DNA of 12,686 nucleotides from positions 1 to 12,686 of the forward strand of contig CAYFMP010000094.1 of NCBI GenBank assembly GCA_964344215.1. Reading direction: 5' to 3'. The stretch is from CAYFMP01 sp964344215 (GTDB taxonomy: Bacteria; Pseudomonadota; Alphaproteobacteria; Rhodospirillales; Casp-alpha2). Below the pieces are notes generated by a model, which saw nothing but the letters and a program-made list of their open reading frames with translations, did no database searches and was not told where the DNA came from. This document shows positions 7,191 through 12,686 of this stretch, in pieces. The translations under genes and the position numbers were made by a program. Positions within the stretch are counted from its first letter, which is position 1. Each line of letters starts with the position of its first letter.

Positions 7191-8201
7191 TCAGGCGGCG
7201 TTGCTGACCCGGACACCGGCCCCTTCCAGCAACATCACCTTGTTCAACAGCTTGATGCAGGCGTAGACCGCTGCGATCGACGGCGCTTCGGTTCCGGTCA
7301 ACTTGCCCAATTCGAGAATGGCCCCGATCAGCGCCTCGGTCTCCAGCGAGCGCCCGGCCTCGACGTCCTGTAGCATCGAGGTCTTGTGGGCGCCGACGCT
7401 TTCTGCCCCGGCGATCCGTTTCTCGATGGTATGGCGGAAGGTGATGTCCAACTTCTCAGCGATGACCTGCGCCTCGGCCATCATTGCCGCCGCCAGCTTG
7501 CGGGTCTCCGTAAACTGGCAGATGTCCTCGAGGGTCGCATGGGTGAGCGCGCTGATCGGATTGAACGACATGTTGCCCCAAGCCTTGAGCCAGATTTCCG
7601 AGCGGATGTCGTCGAGGATGCGGGAGCGGAAACCGGCGTTGACCAGGGTATCGAGAAGCAACTGCGCGCGCGCCGTCTCGGTGCCGTCCAACTCGCCGAT
7701 CGGGAAGCGGTCGCCCTCGACGTGACGGATGACGCCGGGCTCGGGAACGGTTGCTGCCGGATAGACGACGCAGCCGACGATGCGGTCCGCATCGATGTGC
7801 TTCGACAGCGTACCGTCGGGATCGAGCGTTTCCAGGCGGCGGCCGTCGAACGGGCCGCCGTGCTTGTGGAAGTACCACCACGGGATGCCGTTCTGGACGG
7901 TGACGATCATGGTGTCGTCGCCGATCAGCGCCGGCGTCTGGCGGGCGACTTCCTCCAGGTAGTGCGCCTTCAGGGCCAGGATGACCAGGTCGTGGGGGCC
8001 GGCCTCCTCGACGCTGTTGGTGGCGCCGGCGACGGCGGCTATGTATTCGGTGCCGTCCTCCCAGATCAGCTTCAGGCCGTTTTTCCTGATGGCCTCCAGA
8101 TGAGCGCCCTGATCGACGACCGTGACCTGTTCGCCGGCGAGAGCCAGTTTGGCGCCCATCAGGCCGCCGATGGCACCGGCTCCGACTACGCAGATTTTCA
8201 T
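7191..8201 (-). CDS. Ketopantoate reductase (ApbA/PanE) family oxidoreductase
   Basis: The start is ATG 8201 with GGAGGG upstream. The protein has 336 aa, longer than the roughly 300 of E. coli PanE. It opens with a dinucleotide-binding motif (GAGAIGG). The catalytic K206, N210 and N214 in LKAWGNMSFN have the same spacing as E. coli K176, N180 and N184. The C-terminal SMLQDVEAGR...TE segment carries the substrate-binding glutamate region. PanE reduces ketopantoate to pantoate with NADPH. This protein also has an extra segment (VQNGIPWWYF, then a stretch to GCVVYPAA) that I associate with a catabolic subgroup of unknown substrate. The gene is downstream of a fumarylacetoacetate-hydrolase-family gene in the same operon, so reduction of another 2-keto acid is as likely as vitamin synthesis. 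No panE symbol is given for that reason. Confidence 0.88.
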   Translation of the reverse strand: MKICVVGAGAIGGLMGAKLALAGEQVTVVDQGAHLEAIRKNGLKLIWEDGTEYIAAVAGATNSVEEAGPHDLVILALKAHYLEEVARQTPALIGDDTMIVTVQNGIPWWYFHKHGGPFDGRRLETLDPDGTLSKHIDADRIVGCVVYPAATVPEPGVIRHVEGDRFPIGELDGTETARAQLLLDTLVNAGFRSRILDDIRSEIWLKAWGNMSFNPISALTHATLEDICQFTETRKLAAAMMAEAQVIAEKLDITFRHTIEKRIAGAESVGAHKTSMLQDVEAGRSLETEALIGAILELGKLTGTEAPSIAAVYACIKLLNKVMLLEGAGVRVSNAA

Positions 8202-8222
8202 GTTGTTCCCTCCAACTGGTGA

Positions 8223-8253
8223 GCCGGGCCGGCGGCGATGCCGCGGCCCCGGC
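8223..8253 (-). terminator. GC-rich intercistronic hairpin between the FAH and reductase genes
   Basis: Arms GCCGGGCC (8223-8230) and GGCCCCGGC (8245-8253) enclose an inner stem GCGGC/GCCGC (8232-8236 and 8240-8244) with a GAT loop; each arm has at most one bulge. It starts two bases after the FAH stop and has no following T-run. It therefore looks like an attenuator or mRNA stabiliser within the operon rather than a full terminator. Confidence 0.4.
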
Positions 8254-8255
8254 GC

Positions 8256-9029
8256 TTATTGCTCGAACACGTTGCTGAGCGTTCCGATTCCTTCGATGGT
8301 GATGTCGATGGTGTTGCGGGGCTCCTTCATGGAGCCGACCCCGACCGAGGTGCCGCAGCAGATGACGTCGCCGGGCTCGAGCGTCATATCGGCCGACAGC
8401 AGGCTGACGATGCGCCTGGGCGGGATGATCATGTCGCTGATCGGGTAGTTCTGGCGCTCGTCGCCGTTGAGCACCGTCTTGACGACGAGTCCGTCGGGGT
8501 CGAGGCCGGTCGCCACCACCGGACCGAACACTCCGAAGGTGTCGAAGCTCTTGGCCCGGACCCAGTGGTCGAAGGTCGGATCAGCCTTCAGCAGCTCGAC
8601 GGCGGTGACGTCGTTAATGCAGGTATAGCCGAAAATATGGTCGTCCGCTTCCGATTCGGCGATGCCGCTGGCGGTGCGGCCGATGACGATGCCGAGCTCG
8701 CCCTCGTAGACGACCTTGCCGTCGTAGGCCGGCGGCCGGCGGATCGTCCGGCCGCTCGCCAGGTAGGAATTGGCGGCTTTCAGGAAGTAAAGCGGGTGCG
8801 AAGGCGCCGGCAACTCCAGTTTGGCGGCAAGCGCATGGAAGTTGTTCCACAACGCCACCATCTTGGTCGGCTCGGTCGGCGGCAGAACGGTGACCGCATC
8901 GAGGTCCAGGGTTTCGCCGGTGGCGGCCGGCGAGGTGTACATATCGCCTTCGTGAACGGAGATCAGACCGTCCTCAAGAGCGCCGAATCCGGCTCCCTGA
9001 CCGGATTCGAATCGAATCCAATGGGTCAT
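8256..9029 (-). CDS. Fumarylacetoacetate hydrolase (FAH) family enzyme
   Basis: The start is ATG 9029, with AAGGGAGG a few bases upstream. The 257-aa protein has the FAH C-terminal fold in nearly its whole length. Metal ligands are visible: E109 and E111 in YEGELGIVIGR and D140 in CINDVTA. This is the two-then-29 residue spacing of FAHD1-type enzymes (E71, E73, D102). It ends with GDVICCGTSVGVGSM and a conserved Gly-rich tail. Family members cleave or isomerise 2,4-diketo or 2-hydroxydiene acids (fumarylpyruvate, acylpyruvates, homoprotocatechuate products) or decarboxylate oxaloacetate, using Mg or Mn in the cytoplasm. It is the first gene of an operon with a keto-acid reductase, which points to catabolism of small keto or hydroxy acids. 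The exact substrate is open. Confidence 0.9.
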   Translation of the reverse strand: MTHWIRFESGQGAGFGALEDGLISVHEGDMYTSPAATGETLDLDAVTVLPPTEPTKMVALWNNFHALAAKLELPAPSHPLYFLKAANSYLASGRTIRRPPAYDGKVVYEGELGIVIGRTASGIAESEADDHIFGYTCINDVTAVELLKADPTFDHWVRAKSFDTFGVFGPVVATGLDPDGLVVKTVLNGDERQNYPISDMIIPPRRIVSLLSADMTLEPGDVICCGTSVGVGSMKEPRNTIDITIEGIGTLSNVFEQ

Positions 9030-9066
9030 GCTGCCTCCCTTCCCGGGGCGTCCGGGCGGCCGGCGA

Positions 9067-9075
9067 ATTATAACA
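9067..9075 (-). promoter_or_regulatory. Extended -10 promoter of the FAH-reductase operon
   Basis: On the minus strand TGTTATAAT is a perfect extended -10 (TGn plus TATAAT). The -35 zone has no recognisable TTGACA, which extended -10 promoters tolerate. Transcription would begin near 9060 and give a leader of about 30 nt to the ATG at 9029. Confidence 0.6.
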
Positions 9076-9136
9076 ACTTCGGCTCTTCTTAGGGTTCATA
9101 ATTGTTTGTCGGCGCCGTCACAGGCCGCCGCCGGTA

Positions 9137-9165
9137 TTGACAGAAGGCCGCGGCGACACACATTC
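9137..9165 (+). promoter_or_regulatory. Candidate promoter for the small heat-shock operon
   Basis: A perfect TTGACA (9137-9142) is followed after 17-18 bp by ACATTC or CATTCT, a poor -10. The CACATTCT stretch is a weak match to heat-shock sigma-32 -10 elements. The leader to the ATG would be about 100 nt. Confidence 0.3.
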
Positions 9166-9173
9166 TAGGTAGA

Positions 9174-9269
9174 GGCTCGTCGCGCCTGCGCGGCGGCGAG
9201 CCGGGTGCCGCGCGCAAAGCGGGCCCAACACGATCGTACTCGCTCAACGCCATCAAGAGGAGCACGCCG
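9174..9269 (+). promoter_or_regulatory. Structured 5' leader of the Hsp20 gene, possible RNA thermometer
   Basis: The leader has a hairpin GGCTCG/CGAGCC (9174-9179 and 9197-9202) with an inner CGCG/CGCG stem. A second hairpin is built from GGG..CCGC (9203-9211) and GCGG.CCC (9219-9226). GCTC (9242-9245) can pair with GAGC (9260-9263), which overlaps the Shine-Dalgarno. Serial hairpins with a weak helix over the ribosome site recall ROSE thermometers of alphaproteobacterial sHsp genes. The last stem is only four pairs, so this is tentative. Confidence 0.3.
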
Positions 9270-9725
9270 ATGTCCCGTATGTCCGTCTTCAACTCTCCGC
9301 TGCTGCTTGGCTTCGATCATTTCGAACGCATGTTGGACCGCGCCTCGAAGGCGTCGGCCGAGGGCTACCCGCCCTACAACATCGAACAGACCGGCGACAA
9401 CCATCTCCGGATCACGCTGGCGGTGGCCGGGTTTTCCGTCGCCGACCTCGGTGTCACCGTCGAGGACAACCAGCTTGTCATCCGCGGCCAGCAAGCGGAC
9501 GACGATGTCGACCGCGTCTATCTGCACCGCGGCATCGCCGCCCGCCAGTTCCAGCGCGCCTTCGTGTTGGCGGAGGGTATCGAGATCAAGCGGGCGGAAA
9601 TGGACAACGGCCTCCTGCACATCGACCTGGAGCGCCCGGTTTCCGAACCCGAGGTCCGCAGCATCAAGATCGAGAGCGCCAAGGCTGCGAAGAAGCCGGA
9701 AACCATCGACGTCCAGCCCGATTGA
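9270..9725 (+). CDS. Small heat-shock protein, Hsp20/IbpA family
   Basis: The start is ATG 9270, with AGAGGAG seven bases upstream. An in-frame ATG three codons later is less well placed. The 151-aa protein is a cytoplasmic holdase that binds unfolding proteins and hands them to DnaK or ClpB. The alpha-crystallin domain spans about residues 36-130 and includes YNIEQTGDNHLRITLAVAGF, DLGVTVEDNQLVIRG, and the FQRAFVL and NGLLHIDLER strands typical of the IbpA class. A C-terminal I-K-I motif (in RSIKIES) is the expected dimer-dimer contact. A DUF1150 gene follows at 74 bp, a pairing common in alphaproteobacteria. The structured leader suggests heat control, but that is inferred. Confidence 0.95.
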   Translation: MSRMSVFNSPLLLGFDHFERMLDRASKASAEGYPPYNIEQTGDNHLRITLAVAGFSVADLGVTVEDNQLVIRGQQADDDVDRVYLHRGIAARQFQRAFVLAEGIEIKRAEMDNGLLHIDLERPVSEPEVRSIKIESAKAAKKPETIDVQPD

Positions 9726-9799
9726 GCAGGGAAATCCTCGGCTAGGGCGGGTCGCCTCACGCAAACAGTGGCGCCGCCGGGGAATAAGGAGTTTCGACC

Positions 9800-10078
9800 A
9801 TGACAGACAACGAAAAACACATCAGCGCCCTGGCCGCCCGGCTCCAGCAGATGCCGGCACAGGACTTCGCCCAATGGGGCGTCGATCAGATCGCCTACGT
9901 CAAACCGACCCGTGTCGGCAAGGCCGTGATCTACACCATCCACGCCGCCGACGGCCAACCGCTGGCACAGGCCGCCACCTATGANNNNNNNNNNGTGTCG
10001 CTGCGGGCACTGCTTCGTCCCCCGAAGGCCGCGGCGTCGATCGTCCAGAACGACCTCGAGCCGGTCACCCTGCACTGA
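9800..10078 (+). CDS. DUF1150 family protein, interrupted by an assembly gap
   Basis: The start is ATG 9800, with AAGGAG eight bases upstream. The N-terminal half (FAQWGVDQIAYVKP, then IHAADGQPLAQA) and the C-terminus (VQNDLEPVTLH) are clearly DUF1150, whose function is unknown. The family usually sits next to Hsp20 genes in alphaproteobacteria, as here. Ten Ns lie in the middle. Both halves read in the same frame as given, but the stretch between the two conserved parts (including VSLRALLRPP) is about a dozen residues longer than in members I recall. The true sequence across the gap may therefore be shorter, or joined differently. It is probably an intact gene in the organism. Function and exact length cannot be stated. 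Confidence 0.85.
   Translation: MTDNEKHISALAARLQQMPAQDFAQWGVDQIAYVKPTRVGKAVIYTIHAADGQPLAQAATYXXXXVSLRALLRPPKAAASIVQNDLEPVTLH
9985..9994. other. Run of ten Ns (assembly gap)
   Basis: Ten consecutive N bases lie inside the DUF1150 gene. The round number suggests a scaffold gap of unknown real size, or masked low-quality bases. Confidence 0.97.
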
Positions 10079-10080
10079 AT

Positions 10081-10096
10081 CCGGCGTCCATGCCGG
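10081..10096 (+). terminator. Short hairpin after the DUF1150 stop
   Basis: CCGGC (10081-10085) and GCCGG (10092-10096) form a five-pair stem with a six-base loop, two bases after the TGA of DUF1150. No T-run follows, so it is only a weak candidate terminator for the Hsp20-DUF1150 transcript. Confidence 0.3.
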
Positions 10097-10159
10097 CGCC
10101 GACGTCGCCGCGCCTAGATTTCAATCGCCGCCGCACCGGCAATTTGGCAATATTCCCCG

Positions 10160-10678
10160 ATGAAGGATGAAACCCGGCGAACCGCTGGCTGGCGCGAGTG
10201 GGTCGGACTGCCCGCCCTCGGCGTCGAACTGATAAAGGCGAAGCTCGACAGCGGCGCGCGCACCTCGGCGCTGCACGCCTTCGGCATCGAGAGCTATTAC
10301 CGCGACGGCGAGCTTCGGGTGCGTTTCACCATCCACCCCAACCAGAGGGACGATGCCGGCGAGGTCGCCTGCGACGAAACGGTGGCCGACGTTAGGACCG
10401 TCACCAACCCGGGCGGACGGCGTCAGAAACGTTTCATCATCAGCACCATGCTGGCGGTCGGCGGCGAGGCTTGGCCGATCGACCTCAGCCTGACCGAACG
10501 CAACGAGATGGGATACAGGCTGTTGATCGGGCGCACCGCCATGCGCCATAAGCTGTTGCTCGACCCGGACCATTCGTTTCTGCTGGGAAAGAAGAAGCGG
10601 CGGACGAAAAGACCCGCCAAGAAACCACTCAAGCGGCGACGGCCCGTCGGGACTGGTTCGAAAGGGGGGAGAAAATGA
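10160..10678 (+). CDS. rimB: RimB-type retropepsin-like protease (ATP-dependent zinc protease family)
   Basis: The start is ATG 10160; no Shine-Dalgarno is visible before it, but the conserved region begins at residue 10, so no later start fits. The 172-aa protein shows the family pattern GWREWVGLP, then KAKLDSGARTSALHA with the aspartic-protease-like D30-S-G motif, and later GYRLLIGRTAM. The family is labelled a putative ATP-dependent zinc protease but has a retropepsin-like fold; in Pseudomonas the RimB member works with RimK. The C-terminal 30 residues (143-172) hold 16 Lys or Arg. This tail could contact acidic, glutamylated protein tails or rRNA, but that is speculation. Its TGA overlaps the rimK ATG by four bases (10675-10678), which implies translational coupling. 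The rimB symbol is by homology and context. Confidence 0.85.
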   Translation: MKDETRRTAGWREWVGLPALGVELIKAKLDSGARTSALHAFGIESYYRDGELRVRFTIHPNQRDDAGEVACDETVADVRTVTNPGGRRQKRFIISTMLAVGGEAWPIDLSLTERNEMGYRLLIGRTAMRHKLLLDPDHSFLLGKKKRRTKRPAKKPLKRRRPVGTGSKGGRK

Positions 10679-11580
10679 AAATCGTCATGCTGGCCCGCAA
10701 CCCGGACCTCTATTCGCATAAGCGGCTGGTCGAGGCGGCCGGAGAGCGCGGCCACGAAATCGAGATCATCAACACCACCCGGTGTTACATGAACATCGCC
10801 TCGCACCGCCCGCAGGTGTTCTACCAAGGGGTGCCGGTCAAAGGGGTCGATGCCGTCATTCCGCGCATCGGCGCCTCCGTCACGTCCTACGGCGCCGCCG
10901 TCGTTCGGCAGTTCGAGATGATGGGGGTGTGGACGCTGAACGAATCGGTGGCCATCGTGCGCTCGCGCGACAAGCTGCGCTCCCTTCAGATCCTGTCGCG
11001 TCACGGGCTCGGCCTTCCGGTCACCACTTTCGCCCACGACACCCGCCGCGCCGACGAGCTGATCGAGATGGTCGGCGGCGCTCCGGTCGTCGTCAAGCTG
11101 CTGGAGGGTACTCAAGGGGTCGGCGTCGTCCTCGGCGAAACCCACGATTCGGCGAAAAGCGTGATCCAGGCGTTCCGCGGCGCCAAGGTCGATATCCTGG
11201 TTCAGGAATTCATCCGCGAGGCCGACGGCGCCGACATCCGCTGTCTGGTCGTCGGCGGCAAGGTCATCGCTTCCATGAAACGCCAGGGTCCGGAAGGCGA
11301 GTTCCGGTCCAACCTGCACCGCGGCGGCACCGCCAAGAAGATCAAGATCACGCCGGAGGAGCGCTCGACGGCAGTACGCGCCGCCAAGGTACTCGGCCTC
11401 AACGTCTGCGGCGTCGACATGCTGCGCTCCAACCACGGCCCGGTCATCATGGAAGTCAACTCGTCGCCCGGCCTCGAGGGCATGGAGGACGCCACCGACA
11501 TCGACGTTGCCGGGCGCATCGTCGAGTTCATCGAAAAGAACGCCAAGCCCCACAAGACCAAGACCCGCGGGAAGGGATGA
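10675..11580 (+). CDS. rimK: RimK, ribosomal protein S6-L-glutamate ligase (ATP-grasp)
   Basis: The start is ATG 10675, preceded by GGGGGGAG and overlapping the rimB stop. At 301 aa it matches E. coli RimK (300 aa). RimK uses ATP to add glutamates to the C-terminus of ribosomal protein S6, tuning translation. Visible motifs are an N-terminal MLARNPDLYSHKRLVEA region, PRIGASVTSYG, the ATP-grasp glycine loop KLLEGTQGVGVVL (about 141-153), QEFIREADGADIRCLVV, and the metal-binding MEVNSSPGLEGME near 260-270. No fused domain is present. The C-terminus is basic (residues 288-301). Related ATP-grasp ligases act on other substrates, such as LysX, but the length and the rimB neighbour favour RimK. It is the middle gene of a tight operon. 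Confidence 0.93.
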   Translation: MKIVMLARNPDLYSHKRLVEAAGERGHEIEIINTTRCYMNIASHRPQVFYQGVPVKGVDAVIPRIGASVTSYGAAVVRQFEMMGVWTLNESVAIVRSRDKLRSLQILSRHGLGLPVTTFAHDTRRADELIEMVGGAPVVVKLLEGTQGVGVVLGETHDSAKSVIQAFRGAKVDILVQEFIREADGADIRCLVVGGKVIASMKRQGPEGEFRSNLHRGGTAKKIKITPEERSTAVRAAKVLGLNVCGVDMLRSNHGPVIMEVNSSPGLEGMEDATDIDVAGRIVEFIEKNAKPHKTKTRGKG

Positions 11581-11581
11581 G

Positions 11582-12634
11582 GTGGCCAGGAAACCGTTTC
11601 GCCTAGGCAACCACGAGGTCGAGCCCGGCGGCCGGGCGACGGTCGATTTGCCTATCATGGACCTGTCCGTGCACGTGCCGATGTCGATGCCGGTGCAGAT
11701 CGTCCACGGCCGCAAGGCCGGGCCGACGCTGTTCGTGTGCGCCGCCCTGCACGGCGACGAGGTCGCCGGCGTCGAGATCATCCGCCGGCTCCTGCAGTTG
11801 GGCGGCCTCAAACGTCTCAGCGGCACGCTGCTCGCCGTTCCCATCGTCAACGTCTTCGGATTCCTGGCGCAATCGCGCTATTCGCCGGACCGCCGCGACC
11901 TCAACCGCAGCTTCCCCGGCTCGCCGAAGGGCTCGCTGGCAGCCCGGCTGGCGCACCTGTTCCTCAACGAAATCGTTGCCCCCGCCACCCACGGCATCGA
12001 TCTCCATACCGGCGCCATCAACCGCACCAATTTCCCGCAGATCCGCGCCGACCTCGACGACGACGAGACCCGCGCCATGGCCGAGGCCTTCGGCGTGCCG
12101 TTGACGATCAACGCCGAGGTCCGCCGGGGAAGCCTGCGCGAGCAGGCGCAGACGCAGGGTGTGCGCGTCATCGTCTACGAGGCCGGCGAGGCCCTGCGTT
12201 TCGACGAAACCAGCATCCGGGCCGGGGTCAAGGGCATCGTCCGGGTGATGCGGCACCTCGGCATGCTGGCGCCGTCGCGTCGCAATCGCCCCGCCCGACC
12301 GCTGCTGATCGGCGACAGCCGTTGGGAGCGCGCCCCCATCAGCGGCATGTTCCGGGCCGTCGTGCCCTTGGGCCATACCGTTCAGGAAGGGGAGCTTTTG
12401 GGCGCCATCTCCGACCCGTTCGGGGAAAACGAGGTCGAGGTGCGCTCGCGCTTCTCGGGCGTCGTCGTCGGCCACGCCACGATCCCGGTCGTCAACGAAG
12501 GCGACGCCGTCTATCACATCGGCTTGTTCGAGGGCGGCAAGGCGCGGGCCGATGCCTTGGACGCCTTCGAACCGGACGCCGATTACGATTCCGGCCTGAC
12601 CGCCGAGATCGCCGACGACCTGCCGGTGGTGTAG
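11582..12634 (+). CDS. AstE/AspA-like zinc hydrolase of the rim operon
   Basis: The start is GTG 11582, one base after the rimK stop, with AAGGGA five bases upstream; the frame is open 25 codons earlier inside rimK without support. The 350-aa protein belongs to the succinylglutamate desuccinylase/aspartoacylase group of M14-like zinc enzymes. Zinc ligands are H57 and E60 in HGDE and H142 in DLHTG; E200 in YEAG is the likely catalytic acid. DLNRSFPG is the conserved substrate motif. Residues about 250-330 form the usual C-terminal beta domain (APISGMFRAV, VQEGELLG). Classic members release acyl groups from glutamate or aspartate. Next to RimK, a role in trimming glutamate tails is attractive but unproven. 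It is not in an arginine succinyltransferase operon, so astE is not assigned. Its TAG stop is the first triplet of the dispersed repeat. Confidence 0.9.
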   Translation: MARKPFRLGNHEVEPGGRATVDLPIMDLSVHVPMSMPVQIVHGRKAGPTLFVCAALHGDEVAGVEIIRRLLQLGGLKRLSGTLLAVPIVNVFGFLAQSRYSPDRRDLNRSFPGSPKGSLAARLAHLFLNEIVAPATHGIDLHTGAINRTNFPQIRADLDDDETRAMAEAFGVPLTINAEVRRGSLREQAQTQGVRVIVYEAGEALRFDETSIRAGVKGIVRVMRHLGMLAPSRRNRPARPLLIGDSRWERAPISGMFRAVVPLGHTVQEGELLGAISDPFGENEVEVRSRFSGVVVGHATIPVVNEGDAVYHIGLFEGGKARADALDAFEPDADYDSGLTAEIADDLPVV

Positions 12635-12686
12635 AGCGGGTCACGTCGATATGGAAGCGGCTGAGATCGGTTTTGCGGCCTGCCGG
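12632..12686 (+). repeat. Dispersed intergenic repeat, copy B (right end)
   Basis: Bases 12632-12684 are the inverted copy of bases 1-53, with 51 of 53 matches. The element starts with the TAG stop of the zinc hydrolase gene and runs through GTCACGTCGATATGGAAG and GCGGCCTGCC to the window end. Two more bases (GG) extend beyond the matched part. Relative to the adjoining gene it has the same orientation as copy A. Confidence 0.85.

Noticed and set aside
11582..12634. astE or aspA as the gene symbol
   Set aside because: The fold and zinc ligands fit, but there is no arginine succinyltransferase context and the gene is locked to rimB-rimK, so the substrate is not established.
1..12686. A 12.7-kb transposon bounded by terminal inverted repeats
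   Set aside because: The ends do match in inverted orientation, but no transposase or integrase lies inside, the genes are ordinary chromosomal ones, and each repeat starts at a stop codon. A dispersed repeat that breaks the assembly explains it better.

Overview
The window is GC-rich, densely coded DNA from an alphaproteobacterium, most likely a Rhodospirillales-type organism. That placement is an inference. It rests on an IbpA-type small heat-shock gene followed by a DUF1150 gene, a DUF6455 gene behind FNR-type boxes, a PAS_7-containing sensor kinase, and a short dispersed repeat that resembles known alphaproteobacterial intergenic repeats. No mobile-element gene, tRNA, rRNA or CRISPR array is visible. 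A run of ten Ns (9985-9994) shows that this is an assembled draft contig.

Layout. 1-53: dispersed repeat copy A. 51-3568 (minus): a signal-peptide TPR-CHAT protease-like protein followed 20 nt later by a 91-residue protein made of Arg-Arg repeats every five residues. 3569-3788: divergent promoter region with a perfect FNR-type palindrome and a second near-perfect one. 3789-4019 (plus): a DUF6455 Cys-rich protein. 4046-5677 (minus): a soluble PAS-PAS histidine kinase whose second PAS domain resembles the haem PAS of FixL. 5988-7190 (plus): a 3-hydroxyacyl-CoA dehydrogenase. 7191-9029 (minus): a fumarylacetoacetate-hydrolase-family enzyme followed by a ketopantoate-reductase-family enzyme, with an extended -10 promoter. 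9270-10078 (plus): small heat-shock protein and DUF1150. 10160-12634 (plus): a three-gene operon of RimB-type retropepsin-like protease, RimK ATP-grasp glutamate ligase and an AstE/AspA-like zinc hydrolase. 12632-12686: dispersed repeat copy B.

How the genes fit together. The right-hand operon looks like a protein-glutamylation module: RimK adds glutamates to ribosomal protein S6, RimB is its known partner, and the third enzyme is a zinc hydrolase that could act as an eraser. The left-hand pair combines a clan-CD protease-like protein with a tiny protein rich in Arg-Arg sites. The centre carries an oxygen theme (FNR boxes, FixL-like PAS) beside CoA-ester and keto-acid catabolism.

The most striking non-coding signal is that both window ends carry the same 53-bp sequence in inverted orientation (51 of 53 identical). 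In both cases it begins exactly at the TAG stop codon of the outermost gene.
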